A stretch of DNA of 64,000 nucleotides from Calothrix sp. FI2-JRJ7. GTDB taxonomy: Bacteria > Cyanobacteriota > Cyanobacteriia > Cyanobacteriales > Nostocaceae. Below are positions 55,416 through 64,000 of this stretch, one piece after another (position 1 is the stretch's first letter; the number at the start of each line of letters is the position of its first letter). The notes beneath the pieces were generated by a model. That model did not search any database and was not told the DNA's origin. It saw only the letters and a list, made by a program, of their open reading frames with translations. Location of the stretch: assembly GCA_019359675.1 (NCBI GenBank), contig JAHHGX010000090.1:44775-108774 (forward strand), in the 5' to 3' direction. The position numbers and the translations under genes are program-made.

Positions 55416-56288
55416 TTAATTTACAGGCTCGAATACCATAGCTGGTACTAATAAGTCATCCTTGAATTCACTGATGCCTATAAATAATCCATCAGTATAA
55501 ACTCGTAAATATTGTGAAGATTCGTTTATTTGTTGAGCTATCCGTTGTCCCTGGCGCCATTTTTTAGCATCTTCCTCTAATAAATTAATCTCAGATAGAT
55601 ATTGTAGAGGTGCATCAGGACTCATTGGTTGAAAGGTTTGTAATTGCGCTTCCAAAGCTTCAATACTAATACTGTTAGCCAAATTAAAACCACTACTAAC
55701 GGTGCGTTGTAGTGCTGCTAGTGTACCACCTACATCCAAAGCTGCTCCTAAATCACGCGCAATTGACCTTATATAAGTTCCTGCACCGCAAGCTATCGCA
55801 ACATCTAACTCAGCAAACTCACCTGGGCGCCAATCTAAAACCTCTATACTAAATATCTCCACTGTTCTTACAGGCGCCTCAACAGCAATACCTTGACGCG
55901 CTAAATCATAAAGTCGCTTCCCGTCAACTTGAATTGCACTGTAACTAGGCGGTATTTGGTTAATTTTACCTAGAAATTGCGGCAATAAATCTTTAATATC
56001 TTCCAACTTCAACTCAGGACAAGCACGCGAAGCAATAACTTCACCCTGCAAATCGTCTGTTGTTGTTTGTATACCAAAACGAATCGTAGCGTTGTAAGCT
56101 TTATCACCAGGTAGATATTGAAGTAAACGTGTAGCTTTACCCAACGCAATTGGTAACACACCAGTTGCAGCAGGGTCTAAAGTTCCAGCATGTCCAACAC
56201 GTTTGAGACGCAGTAGCTTACGTACTTTCGCAACACAATCGTGCGAAGTCCAGCCAAATGGTTTGTTGAGATTCAAAAAGCCTTGCAA
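55416..56288 (-). CDS. truB: tRNA pseudouridine-55 synthase
   Basis: 290 aa. [21 protein letters not shown] (motif I), [19 protein letters not shown] with catalytic Asp38, [16 protein letters not shown], and [12 protein letters not shown] are all present. Modifies U55 in the T-loop of tRNAs. Complete length. Confidence 0.95.
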   Translation of the reverse strand: MQGFLNLNKPFGWTSHDCVAKVRKLLRLKRVGHAGTLDPAATGVLPIALGKATRLLQYLPGDKAYNATIRFGIQTTTDDLQGEVIASRACPELKLEDIKDLLPQFLGKINQIPPSYSAIQVDGKRLYDLARQGIAVEAPVRTVEIFSIEVLDWRPGEFAELDVAIACGAGTYIRSIARDLGAALDVGGTLAALQRTVSSGFNLANSISIEALEAQLQTFQPMSPDAPLQYLSEINLLEEDAKKWRQGQRIAQQINESSQYLRVYTDGLFIGISEFKDDLLVPAMVFEPVN

Positions 56289-56357
56289 TTTAAAAGGATG
56301 GGATTAATTGGTTAACTTGAATATCATAGTTTAATGTTTGGGCACCTGATACGGGAA

Positions 56358-56972
56358 TTAATAATTTATAATCCCGACCAAAGTCTTAACTAATAAATGA
56401 ATCTCTTCTGGTACACGATATAATTTAATATCTTCTAGAATTATTTTCTCTGCGCGCTTATAAATACCAAATCGCCAGTCTTCTCCTGTGGTAACGGCGC
56501 CGTATAGAATTGGTGTATCTTTACTAGTCCATTGGTCAAGCGCAATGAGTTCTACAGCTAGCTGAGTAAACCCTCTGTTTAAATCTGCTTGCTTTGCTTC
56601 AACTACCAACATTCCTCTATCTTTATCTATATAGTAATCAAAACTTCCTTTTAATTGTTCGCTAACACTTACGGGATACTCTACATTCAATCGAGTTTGA
56701 GTCGTTTTACAGACTTCTAGAAGTATAGGGGCTATAATTACTTGCTGGCGTGCTGATTCGCTGGAAAGCTTGACGTATTGAAGATTAGTTTCTATATTTT
56801 GTTTCAAATTGTTAATTAAGCTGTCATCAACTTCAGAACTAGGTAAGGTTAAAGACTCTAAATTATAAGAACAACCTAACTCAGCTAGAATATCTTGGAT
56901 TGCGAACGAAAGCTCAAAGTACTGGCTAAAAGTATAGCTTTGTCCTGGTTGAAGTATACGGGGACGAGTCAT
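56358..56972 (-). CDS. PD-(D/E)XK nuclease-like protein, unknown function
   Basis: 204 aa. GSFDYYIDKDRGMLVVEAKQADLNRG (about 109-134) has the Asp...Glu-x-Lys pattern (FDYY, VVEAK) of PD-(D/E)XK nucleases, followed by helix FTQLAVELIALDQW as in the family. N-terminal about 90 residues are helical. Could be a housekeeping nuclease or restriction relative. No methyltransferase neighbour is visible. An unusual PRILQPGQSYTF beginning. Confidence 0.6.
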   Translation of the reverse strand: MTRPRILQPGQSYTFSQYFELSFAIQDILAELGCSYNLESLTLPSSEVDDSLINNLKQNIETNLQYVKLSSESARQQVIIAPILLEVCKTTQTRLNVEYPVSVSEQLKGSFDYYIDKDRGMLVVEAKQADLNRGFTQLAVELIALDQWTSKDTPILYGAVTTGEDWRFGIYKRAEKIILEDIKLYRVPEEIHLLVKTLVGIINY

Positions 56973-56998
56973 ATGTTAGCCACATGTTAAACATGGGT

Positions 56999-57035
56999 AA
57001 ACCGGGCTTCTATAGTATATCCAATAGAAACCCAG
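56999..57035. repeat. AAACCGGGCTTCT...AGAAACCCAG repeat, copy 7
   Basis: Degenerate inverted pair of the GAAACCCGG family between two minus-strand genes. Confidence 0.65.
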
Positions 57036-57064
57036 TCAGAGGAGGCGCCGTGAGGATTTGTTAG

Positions 57065-58762
57065 TTAGGGTTGCTTAATTTGTTTCAACTCACCATTAAA
57101 TGCTTGTGCTAGTTCAGTTGATGTTAGTGACTGAATTAAGTTTAATGCTAGTGGCTGAGTTGAAATAGCTTTGGCGTAAGCTGCATTCAAATATGGCGCA
57201 TATTTGGTCATACCTGCAACATGAGATTGGAAGAAAGGTAACGAGAGCGAGTTTAAGTATTTACGTACTTGTGCAGGGTCATCACCTGCTATATCTGAAG
57301 GTAGTCCAATTTGGTTTGCATCATTTTTACCTTCACCAATAGCTGAGAAGTGGGTGGCGCCTTGCATGACAGCTAAGTATTTTTGCTGATTTCCAATCCA
57401 CGAGAAAGGTAATATCTGCTCGTACAATGCTGGTGCAACAGTATCATCACTACTGGCAACTATCATTACGGGAATTTTTATATTGTTCAATCCGGTTTCA
57501 CCAAAAATACTGCTGGTGATGGGATTGACTGCGATTACCGCTTTGATACGTTTATCGTGCAGGTCATAACTCATCAATGGTCCAAATTTCCGTAGTTCCA
57601 AAGCACGACATTGCAGTAGTAAAGATACATTCCAAGTTTCTGTGAGTGCCTTTGGTTTGCAGTCTTTTTCTAACTGTCCAAAGTTAATTTGCGCTCCTGC
57701 TAATGCTAACCCAGTGTATCCACCAAACGATTGCCCGAATACCCCTACCTCATCAAAATTCAGGCGCCCACGAAACGTAGATTTATTACGCTGTTGCAGT
57801 TCGTCTAGAACAAATTTGATATCAAGAGGACGATTGTAGAATTCGCTTGGTTCAGCAACTTCATTCGCACTACCCTTCATTAACGAACTCAATTGCTTTG
57901 TATCACTACCAGGATGGTTGGGAACTATCACAGCAAATCCGTGAGAAGCAAGGTGTGAACCTAAATACTCAAAATTGCTGCTGTCTGTACCTACACCGTG
58001 GGAAATGACGATTACTGGAACTTTCTCAATTCCTGAAGGTATATAAACATCGGTGAATAAAAACCGATTACGAACAGCATCGAGTAATTTATACGTTTGC
58101 TTGGACGTGGCAAATTTACCTTTACGACGAAAATCAGGAAGCTTGGCACTCTGAAACGAAGGTTGCTCTATTGCTGCCTCGGTTTTAGCTTTTTGAGATA
58201 CTGCTGTGATGCCTTTTTCGGTATCGCTAACCATTTTTTCTAGTTCTGACGCAATTCCTAGAGTTCGCGCTAAATCTATATGAATGCTCGCACCAGGATA
58301 TTCACGTAACAAACCTAGTAAAGTTAAGCCTCCAGGATCCGCAGCTGCCAGTATTAAAGCTGACCGCAAAGCATGAAAGCCAGGTTTTTCCTGACGTGAT
58401 TTTGTCTTAATTACTTCTCCTAACCTTCGCAACAAAAATTCTCCTTGCGGAGTATAGAGAAACTGTGATACTGCTACTGCGTTAGCTTTTATCGGACTTT
58501 GTAGCACTCTTCGCAACTCTTGGAGTTGTGCTGGTTTGAGATACTCGGCATAAACCGCTAGACTTTCATCTACGGCGCCTGTCCTGACAAATTCTTCTAA
58601 CGCAGTCACGGAAATTGACCGTTCCAACGCCGAATAAGATGCATAAACTCTCTGTGCTGCATATGCCGAACTCATTTCAAAAGTAGGCAGCAGCATTGAG
58701 AGTACCAGCAACAATATATTCCTTCGCAGGGTGCTGGTCCAGATACCAAAAAAGCTTTTCAT
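57065..58762 (-). CDS. DUF1400-containing alpha/beta hydrolase
   Basis: 565 aa. Signal peptide about 1-34 (ends SSAYAA). DUF1400 domain about 35-160 (RVYASYSALERSISVTAL, LSL-type helical). The alpha/beta hydrolase domain runs from about 235: oxyanion region VISHGVGTDS (about 251-260), nucleophile elbow GQSFGG with Ser345, and a late His in ATHFSAIG. Cyanobacterial secreted or periplasmic esterases and lipases of this type exist. Substrate unknown. Confidence 0.88.
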   Translation of the reverse strand: MKSFFGIWTSTLRRNILLLVLSMLLPTFEMSSAYAAQRVYASYSALERSISVTALEEFVRTGAVDESLAVYAEYLKPAQLQELRRVLQSPIKANAVAVSQFLYTPQGEFLLRRLGEVIKTKSRQEKPGFHALRSALILAAADPGGLTLLGLLREYPGASIHIDLARTLGIASELEKMVSDTEKGITAVSQKAKTEAAIEQPSFQSAKLPDFRRKGKFATSKQTYKLLDAVRNRFLFTDVYIPSGIEKVPVIVISHGVGTDSSNFEYLGSHLASHGFAVIVPNHPGSDTKQLSSLMKGSANEVAEPSEFYNRPLDIKFVLDELQQRNKSTFRGRLNFDEVGVFGQSFGGYTGLALAGAQINFGQLEKDCKPKALTETWNVSLLLQCRALELRKFGPLMSYDLHDKRIKAVIAVNPITSSIFGETGLNNIKIPVMIVASSDDTVAPALYEQILPFSWIGNQQKYLAVMQGATHFSAIGEGKNDANQIGLPSDIAGDDPAQVRKYLNSLSLPFFQSHVAGMTKYAPYLNAAYAKAISTQPLALNLIQSLTSTELAQAFNGELKQIKQP

Positions 58763-59122
58763 CGCAAAACGTCTGCACTTCGGATGTAATTTGATGAGGC
58801 TCTGTCAAACTGGTAGTTATGCGGACACCCTAAATGATTCGCCCTGAATGATTCTGTGGTTTCGCCTCAAAAGTATTTATTATAGTAGAAAATTTTCTAA
58901 CTATAAAATCGTAAAAAAGAACTGTGGTAGTGACACTGGGCTATATCGGGCAATATAGGTTGATTTACCTATTTGGAAAAAATAATTTATCCAACGATGC
59001 CATCATAACAGATAATAAAATAATACGCTTCAGTATGCAAAAAACAACTATGAAGAAGCCGCATCTTTGATTAAAGATACCGTAAAATTACTTAACACAA
59101 AACTTCATTCAAATAATATCTA
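58763..59122. other. Spacer without recognisable features
   Basis: About 360 bp, AT-rich, with no gene, palindrome or heptad repeat noted. Promoter of the DUF1400 gene must lie within its left part. Confidence 0.5.
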
Positions 59123-60034
59123 TTATTTACCCAGAGCCATAGCCACTGAGCCAGCTACGACTAAGACGGCGCCTACAATTGCCGTGACTGACAAATTTTC
59201 TGGAACAATTAAACTAGGTGCAATAACGCACACAGCATGAACAGATATTAAAGTAACAATTGGTGCAGCCGCCACAACCGCACTTACTCGTGATGACTCC
59301 CAATGCTCTAATGATTCAGCAAAAGCACCATAAGCAATTAGCGTATTTAAACCACAAAAAATTAGAGTTCCCCAGTGAAAATAATTAAGTGTAAAAAGTA
59401 ACTTTGGTGTAGCAAATGGTAAGAATAAAAAAGCACATACTCCATAAATAATTACCATGATATGCATAGAAGATAAAGTTCTTAATAATTGCTTTTGTGC
59501 TAGAGCATAAACAGCCCAAGCCACTGCGCCTAGCACAACTAAGCCTGTTCCAAGTAGATAATTTATTTGTACGGTGATTATACTATTTAATTTTTCATGA
59601 AAAAATAAAGCAAGTCCAATCGTAAGAATACCAACCCCGCACCATTGGCGCCAGCTATAACGCTCACGAAAAATTAACAATCCACCAAAACTCATTAGTA
59701 AAGGCGCTAGTTGAATGATAACTTGAGCGTTAGCGGGAGACGTTAACGCCAAACCCTTTAAGAACAGAATATAATTTGCAGCAAGAAAAATAATTGCGGC
59801 ACTTAGCAACTTCCAAGAAGTCGCACGTAGCTGTTTAAGCGTAGGTAATTTTCCTCTTGCTGCTAAATAAATAGTTAGTAATGAGAATGATAATAAAAAT
59901 CTAAACCAAGTGACTGTGTACACATCGAGAACAGAGAGTGCGACCGTTAGCGCTATCGGTAACACTCCCCACAGTACAATCGTTAATAAAGATAGTCCCA
60001 ACCCAAGGCGCCATTTCCCAGTAGTATGATGCAT
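59123..60034 (-). CDS. EamA/DMT-family transporter
   Basis: 303 aa with about ten transmembrane segments, two EamA repeats (about 10-145 and 155-300). The first repeat carries FLAANYILFLKGLALTSPANAQVI, the second ITLISVHAVC. Members export or import amino acids and other metabolites. Substrate unknown. It starts 9 bp after the upstream Eis-like gene, so both are in one operon. Confidence 0.88.
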   Translation of the reverse strand: MHHTTGKWRLGLGLSLLTIVLWGVLPIALTVALSVLDVYTVTWFRFLLSFSLLTIYLAARGKLPTLKQLRATSWKLLSAAIIFLAANYILFLKGLALTSPANAQVIIQLAPLLMSFGGLLIFRERYSWRQWCGVGILTIGLALFFHEKLNSIITVQINYLLGTGLVVLGAVAWAVYALAQKQLLRTLSSMHIMVIIYGVCAFLFLPFATPKLLFTLNYFHWGTLIFCGLNTLIAYGAFAESLEHWESSRVSAVVAAAPIVTLISVHAVCVIAPSLIVPENLSVTAIVGAVLVVAGSVAMALGK

Positions 60035-60042
60035 TTTTTACC

Positions 60043-61239
60043 CTAAAAAAAGTCAGCCATCCAAGCTCCGGCGCCTGCAAATATTTGCGTTGCAGTAGTA
60101 ATAGCATTTTCTGTTGCTTCCAACTTTCCTGTCATTTTTAATTGACTCGGAGAGAATAGACTAGTATATAACGGAGCAAAGGCACGAATATCAAGCTTAA
60201 AATCACCTTTTCCACCTGGCGCCACATCCGCACGTCCATTCGCAATAGACAGTATATATTTACTATTATTACTTTCTAATAAATCATCTTGTACTTCTAT
60301 ATGAAGTTGAGCTTGGACATTTTGAGGATACCCACGCTTCTCTAGAGCTTTCTTTACATCTACCGCACGTAACATCCAGCGTGTTGATGATTTCAGCTTG
60401 GCTGTTTGTTCGGGCAACATTAAAGTTAGTGCATCAACAAGCGCACTTCTGTAACGAACCGTATCAATTTGCGACCGATGACCACCAAGAAAGGCCCAAA
60501 AACTTTGTATTGCTGCGGGTGTTAAGAGTACCCAGTCTCGTATATTAATATAATCGTTATCGTCACCACGATGCTGTGTAAATATAACGTATCCTTGAGG
60601 ATTATCTGCACTCCCAATCAAATAAGCGTATTGTTGTGCATCTTTTGAACGCCCAATATCAGCCCAAATAAATTCGTTTCTATCTAAATTACCATTATGT
60701 AAACGCGCTTGTTTTTGATTTAGTGACCGTAAAATATCTTTTTCGGTAGTAATTAACGTCAACGGTAACTGAGGTTTTCCCATTTGAATACTAGCAGTCG
60801 TAATTTCCCAATTACAGAAACTACCCGCTTGCTCATATCCAGCAGTACGGTACAAACGTTGCACTGCGGGAAATAATGCTGTCAGGGGCACCCCCTTAAC
60901 ATGAATTTCTTTAACTGCACTTTGCATTAGTGCTAATGCGGCGCCGCTGCCTCGATATTCTGGTGCAATACCCACTGCTGCAATACCTGCCATTGGTACA
61001 AACTCACCACCATAACACTGGGCAAGTGACAATATTGCTAATCCACCAGCAATTTCCCCATTTTGACGAATCACACGAAAATTCTCTATCCCAACCGACT
61101 GGAGGTAAACCTCACCATCAGACGGCGCCATCATAAAGCACTGACTAAGAATCGATATAAGCTTACTAGCATCTCCTGAATCATTTACCTTACCATATTC
61201 AAATGAACGCATAACGTAATGTACCCTGTAGTACCACAC
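60043..61239 (-). CDS. Eis-like GNAT N-acetyltransferase with SCP2-type C-terminus
   Basis: 398 aa: N-terminal GNAT domain (about 1-140) with GIAAVGIAPEYRGSGAALALM acetyl-CoA loop, central second GNAT-like half (about 150-290), and a C-terminal SCP2-like domain (about 300-398), the three-part plan of Eis/GNAT proteins that acetylate aminoglycosides or lysines. Substrate here unknown. The downstream EamA transporter could export an acetylated product (inference). Confidence 0.82.
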   Translation of the reverse strand: MWYYRVHYVMRSFEYGKVNDSGDASKLISILSQCFMMAPSDGEVYLQSVGIENFRVIRQNGEIAGGLAILSLAQCYGGEFVPMAGIAAVGIAPEYRGSGAALALMQSAVKEIHVKGVPLTALFPAVQRLYRTAGYEQAGSFCNWEITTASIQMGKPQLPLTLITTEKDILRSLNQKQARLHNGNLDRNEFIWADIGRSKDAQQYAYLIGSADNPQGYVIFTQHRGDDNDYINIRDWVLLTPAAIQSFWAFLGGHRSQIDTVRYRSALVDALTLMLPEQTAKLKSSTRWMLRAVDVKKALEKRGYPQNVQAQLHIEVQDDLLESNNSKYILSIANGRADVAPGGKGDFKLDIRAFAPLYTSLFSPSQLKMTGKLEATENAITTATQIFAGAGAWMADFF

Positions 61240-61756
61240 AGCTACAATATGTTACATGAAAATTGGCTTAAACACATTCACCCGATTGGAGGATTTTGAA
61301 AGATATCGACTTCCAATAGAGATTTTTAAGCTGATTTGCGCGCGTTGGCGTTAGTTTTATATTAACGAGAGTGAGCTTTGATTATGTTGGGTTCCGTTCC
61401 TCCACCCTACCTACAGATATTTAATTTAAGATGTTTAGATGCTGAAGTGTGTATATTTTTTTACTTACAGACATAATAAATTTATGTACTGATAAATCGA
61501 TGATTTAATATAACAATGTTGTCTACAAGTAAAAATATTGTTGTATAAACGCTACATTTACATGTAATATATCTACTGAATATTACGTATTATTTAAGAA
61601 TACTATATGTAATAATTTAACAATTTTTTACTAATTTATTTTTATTTGTTCAGAGTAATATTTTACACATAATTTCTGCTATAAGAGTAATATCTGTAGT
61701 GAGGAAAGCAAAGACTGATTAATAAGTTTGTAAACATTACTACAACGTATCTACTT
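61240..61756. other. Divergent promoter region with repeat
   Basis: About 515 bp. Contains GTTGGGTTCCGTTCCTCCACCCTACCTAC (61386-61414), a short-form GTAGGTTGGG/ACCCAAC repeat. The rest is very AT-rich (about 61430-61720) and may be the promoter for the HlyD gene. No gene. Confidence 0.55.
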
Positions 61757-62998
61757 ATGCAAGGTTTTCAGGGTCAAAAAGTTACTCGTTCACTCGTTCC
61801 ACGTTCTTTGGTATCAAATATAGCAGTTTTGGCTGTTGGGATTGGTTTATTTGCTTGGTCTTTTAATTTAATTAAGACTAAATTCACTTCTGTAGTTAGT
61901 CGAGATGCGGTGATAAACGGTGTATTAATTGATGTCAAAACTCCTTCCGAAGGTGTGGTTACTCAATTATCTCCAGATACGGGAAATGCTGTATCCAAAA
62001 GCCAAGTTATAGCTGTCTTGAAAAATGAACGAGTTAGTCAACTCCAAATTGAGCAAATTACGACTAAGTTAAAACAGCAACAGTCCGAGTTAAAAAATGC
62101 GCGCGTTACTTTAAATGCATTGCTTGCTTTAATGGGGACAGTTAAGCAAGATAAAGTAAATCAAGTGCGTTTAGAAAATCAACAGTCGCAGCAGTCTATA
62201 CAGCAAGTTGAGTCAGATTTACAAGCAGCACTATCTCGTTATCGCTTGGCAGAAGTAAATTATAATCGAACAAAATTACTAGCTACTCAAGGCGCCTTAC
62301 CAATGGCGAATTTAGATACTGCAACGTTGGAAATGCAAGAACGTGCAGCTCAGGTAAAGAGTTTACAAGCGAGTTTGTTAGAATCACGTACTCGTTCTAA
62401 TGCTGCTTCTTTGAGTTTATCTCTAGATAAAACTCGCAGCAACTACGACCCCAGCATTCGTCAGCAAGAATTACAACTGCAAATTACAAATCAGCAAAAT
62501 CAAGTGCGGATGTTAGAAGAGGGTATAGCTAGTACTAGTTCAGAATTAAAGCAAGCTAATTTAGATTTACAGCGTCAAAAAAGTGTAATAGTCAAGGTTC
62601 CAACAGGTGGGGTGATTTGGAAAATGAACGCCCAAAACGGTAAACTTCTAGAAAAAGGAGAATCTGTTGGTCAAGTACTTGACTGTAGCAGACGTTGGAT
62701 AGATGTATTTGTCGATGAGCAATCTTTGAGTGAGCTTCAACCCGGTACACCAGCAACCGTTGAACTTTACGGCGCCCAAAAGAACAGTTACTCACAAACT
62801 TTACACGGTAAAATCAGTTTGGTTCGTTCGGGTGTGGGAAGACTGACAGCAGGGGAAGAAGTCGCTATACCAATTAATGCGAATTTGGCACGTAATACTC
62901 AGGTGCGTGTTGAGCTAAATGCAAACACAAAAAAAGAAAACTCGAAATTTTGCTACGTTGGCTACACGGGTAAAGTCACGTTTCAGATTAATGGTTAG
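61757..62998 (+). CDS. HlyD-type membrane-fusion/secretion protein
   Basis: 413 aa. Single TM near 22-40, biotinyl-lipoyl half-motifs at about 51-95 (INGVLIDVKTPSEGVVTQLSPD), long coiled-coil arm about 95-280 (Gln-rich), second lipoyl half and beta-barrel (VKVPTGGVIWKMNAQNGKLLEKGESVGQVL, about 280-308). Followed 159 bp later by a cellulose-synthase-like gene, so it may carry a polysaccharide across the periplasm as in Alg44/BcsB-like systems (inference). The last codons (TFQING-stop) lie in a 36-bp sequence repeated at 63104-63139. Confidence 0.85.
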   Translation: MQGFQGQKVTRSLVPRSLVSNIAVLAVGIGLFAWSFNLIKTKFTSVVSRDAVINGVLIDVKTPSEGVVTQLSPDTGNAVSKSQVIAVLKNERVSQLQIEQITTKLKQQQSELKNARVTLNALLALMGTVKQDKVNQVRLENQQSQQSIQQVESDLQAALSRYRLAEVNYNRTKLLATQGALPMANLDTATLEMQERAAQVKSLQASLLESRTRSNAASLSLSLDKTRSNYDPSIRQQELQLQITNQQNQVRMLEEGIASTSSELKQANLDLQRQKSVIVKVPTGGVIWKMNAQNGKLLEKGESVGQVLDCSRRWIDVFVDEQSLSELQPGTPATVELYGAQKNSYSQTLHGKISLVRSGVGRLTAGEEVAIPINANLARNTQVRVELNANTKKENSKFCYVGYTGKVTFQING

Positions 62999-63013
62999 TA
63001 ATTATTCAATGTC
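62978..63013. repeat. Direct repeat, left copy (3' end of the HlyD gene)
   Basis: 36 bp, 33 identical to 63104-63139. It contains the last codons and stop of the HlyD gene. Confidence 0.85.
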
Positions 63014-63103
63014 GCTTATTGTAGGTTGGGGAGCCACTGCGTTGCGCGGGTTCCCCGCGTTAAAGCAAGTGGCGTTGAAGGCTTTGCGTAACCCAACTAC
63101 ATT
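63014..63103. repeat. 90-bp GTAGGTTGGG...AACCCAAC palindromic element, long form, copy 2
   Basis: Same internal layout as 5986-6060: GTAGGTTGGGGAG, inner hairpin GCGCGGGTTCCCCGCG, GTGGCGTTG, and the right arm AACCCAAC. Bounded exactly by the 36-bp direct repeats. Confidence 0.85.
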
Positions 63104-63139
63104 ACGTTTCACATTAATGGTCAGTAATTATTGAATGTC
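63104..63139. repeat. Direct repeat, right copy
   Basis: Copy of the HlyD 3' end just upstream of the cellulose-synthase-like start. The open frame that begins at TTG 63131 is inside it, so I take ATG 63158 as the real start. Confidence 0.85.
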
Positions 63140-63157
63140 AATCCTGCACCCAAAATA

Positions 63158-63976
63158 ATGAGTAGTTCTTCTAAATTAATATCTCCGTTTGCTCTTGCTT
63201 TCTTAGTCGCAAGCATCATTTTTTCGCTGTTTGCTTTCTATTTATCTCTGGAAAGACCGACAATAATACCTTTAGAGTCAACAGTTCCAAACGTTTTGCG
63301 AACTCTTCCAGATTTTTTAGCGCTACCGCAGGATGAGGTTATTCACTGGCTTCCAACTGTTGGTGTTTTAGGAATTTGTGTTATGCTACGTTGGATTCCA
63401 TCTACAAATATAACTCGTTTAGTTGTACGGTCTATCTTAGCAGTACTAACAATTCGCTACTTGCTTTGGCGCCAAACAACGTTAAACTTTTTTGATGGGT
63501 TGAGTTTAACTTTTAGTGTGGTTTATCTGCTGTTTGAAGCAATTTCGATGTTGGCATCTTTGCTGTTTCTATTTCAGTCAACTTGGACAACAGACAAGCT
63601 ACGTCATAAACAAGCGGATAAATACGAACAAGATGTAATCTGCGGCGCCTATTTACCATCTGTAGATGTTTTTGTTCCTACTTACAAAGAGCCTGAGTAT
63701 ATAGTGCGTCGAACTGTAATTGGGTGTCAGGCGATGAAATACCCCAATAAAACAATTTATATTTTAGACGATACCCGGCGCCCGCATATTAAAGAACTTG
63801 CTCGTGAACTAGGTTGTAAGTATATAACCCGTCCAGATAATCAACATGCCAAAGCTGGTAATTTGAATAATGCATTAAAATCAGGACTTACGCAACTGGC
63901 ACAATCAGTCTCGGCACGGCTTCGCCGCGCCATCAATACCCAAAGCGGTACAAGTTATATAATGCTAGGCGCCTGA
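63158..63976 (+). pseudogene. Cellulose-synthase-like glycosyltransferase, apparently interrupted near the window edge
   Basis: Start ATG 63158 (the TTG at 63131 is within a repeat). Several N-terminal TM segments (about 8-30, 66-84, 90-105, 116-135) precede the BcsA/GT2 domain with SVDVFVPTYKEPEYIVRRT and ILDDTRRPHIKELARELG, then NQHAKAGNLNNAL. In intact BcsA proteins an F-D-A-D motif follows within about 15 residues. Here the frame enters a repeat-like segment from about 63881 (SGLTQLAQSVSARLRRA, hairpin 63913-63931) and stops at 63974-63976. Whether the gene resumes beyond the window is unknown. Confidence 0.7.
63881..63931. repeat. Repeat-like insertion in the cellulose-synthase-like gene
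   Basis: Starts with TCAGGACTTACGCAACTGGC, which resembles a repeat common near genes in Nostocales (from memory). It contains the hairpin GGCACGGC-TTC-GCCGCGCC. Confidence 0.55.
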
Positions 63977-64000
63977 ATAGTATTGCTTTATGACAATCAG

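Noticed and set aside
62919..63134. 71-aa plus-strand frame across the HlyD end
   Set aside because: Composed of the two direct repeats (RLMVSNY and TLMVSNY) and the palindrome between them.
1..64000. CRISPR arrays or tRNA genes
   Set aside because: No regularly spaced direct repeats with unique spacers, and no cloverleaf-like sequences, were noticed. The tandem repeats seen are heptads or 13-mers without spacers.

Overview
The window is chromosomal DNA of a filamentous, probably heterocyst-forming cyanobacterium (Nostocales-like), roughly 40% GC by eye. The assignment rests on ChlI (chlorophyll synthesis), the CruF-CruG pair (myxol-glycoside carotenoids), an LrtA-type hibernation factor, a cyanobacterial sucrose synthase, several proteins known mainly from Nostocales, and a very high density of short dispersed palindromes and heptanucleotide repeats. 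The usual cyanobacterial iterated palindrome GCGATCGC was not seen, while GGCGCC occurs about every 600 bases, so it may play that role here. No rRNA, tRNA or CRISPR array was found.
Layout. 0.3-2.7 kb: divergent genes for a Bgt-type amino-acid ABC transporter. 2.7-8.8 kb: lipB, hpf/lrtA, a small ORF plus retropepsin-like pair inserted behind hpf, a NAGPA-type glycosidase and a relBE/yoeB-like toxin-antitoxin pair with a frameshifted toxin. 8.9-20.4 kb: housekeeping and pigment genes (chlI, rplU-rpmA, cruF-cruG, rnhA) mixed with small enzymes (phosphatase, GNAT, LysR, DinB, GST). 21.3-26.7 kb: sucrose synthase followed by a GH65 phosphorylase fused to beta-phosphoglucomutase, a disaccharide-use pair. 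26.7-28.6 kb: a PAS-CRP regulator and a broken DUF2721 gene. 29-40.5 kb: glycosyltransferases around an ABC exporter that carries a histidine-kinase-like tail, most likely an exopolysaccharide or glycolipid locus. 40.7-42.2 kb: an IS4-type transposase gene that has itself received two tiny insertions. 42.5-46.2 kb: a large hybrid histidine kinase. 46.6-61.2 kb: uppS, a ferritin-like protein, a STAND ATPase, a NarL-type sensor kinase, a secreted retropepsin, a vWA-like protein, truB, a PD-(D/E)XK-like protein, a DUF1400 hydrolase, an EamA transporter and an Eis-like acetyltransferase. 61.7-64 kb: an HlyD-type protein and a cellulose-synthase-like gene that loses its reading frame inside a repeat near the window edge.
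The most unusual theme is not one gene but the behaviour of small repeats. At least six palindrome families lie between genes. They supply C-terminal residues and stop codons to several proteins, sit inside an inter-domain linker of the hybrid kinase, interrupt a transposase and apparently a cellulose synthase, and in two places are bordered by 31-36 bp copies of the 3' end of the upstream gene. These events look like active, gene-shaping micro-mobile elements.
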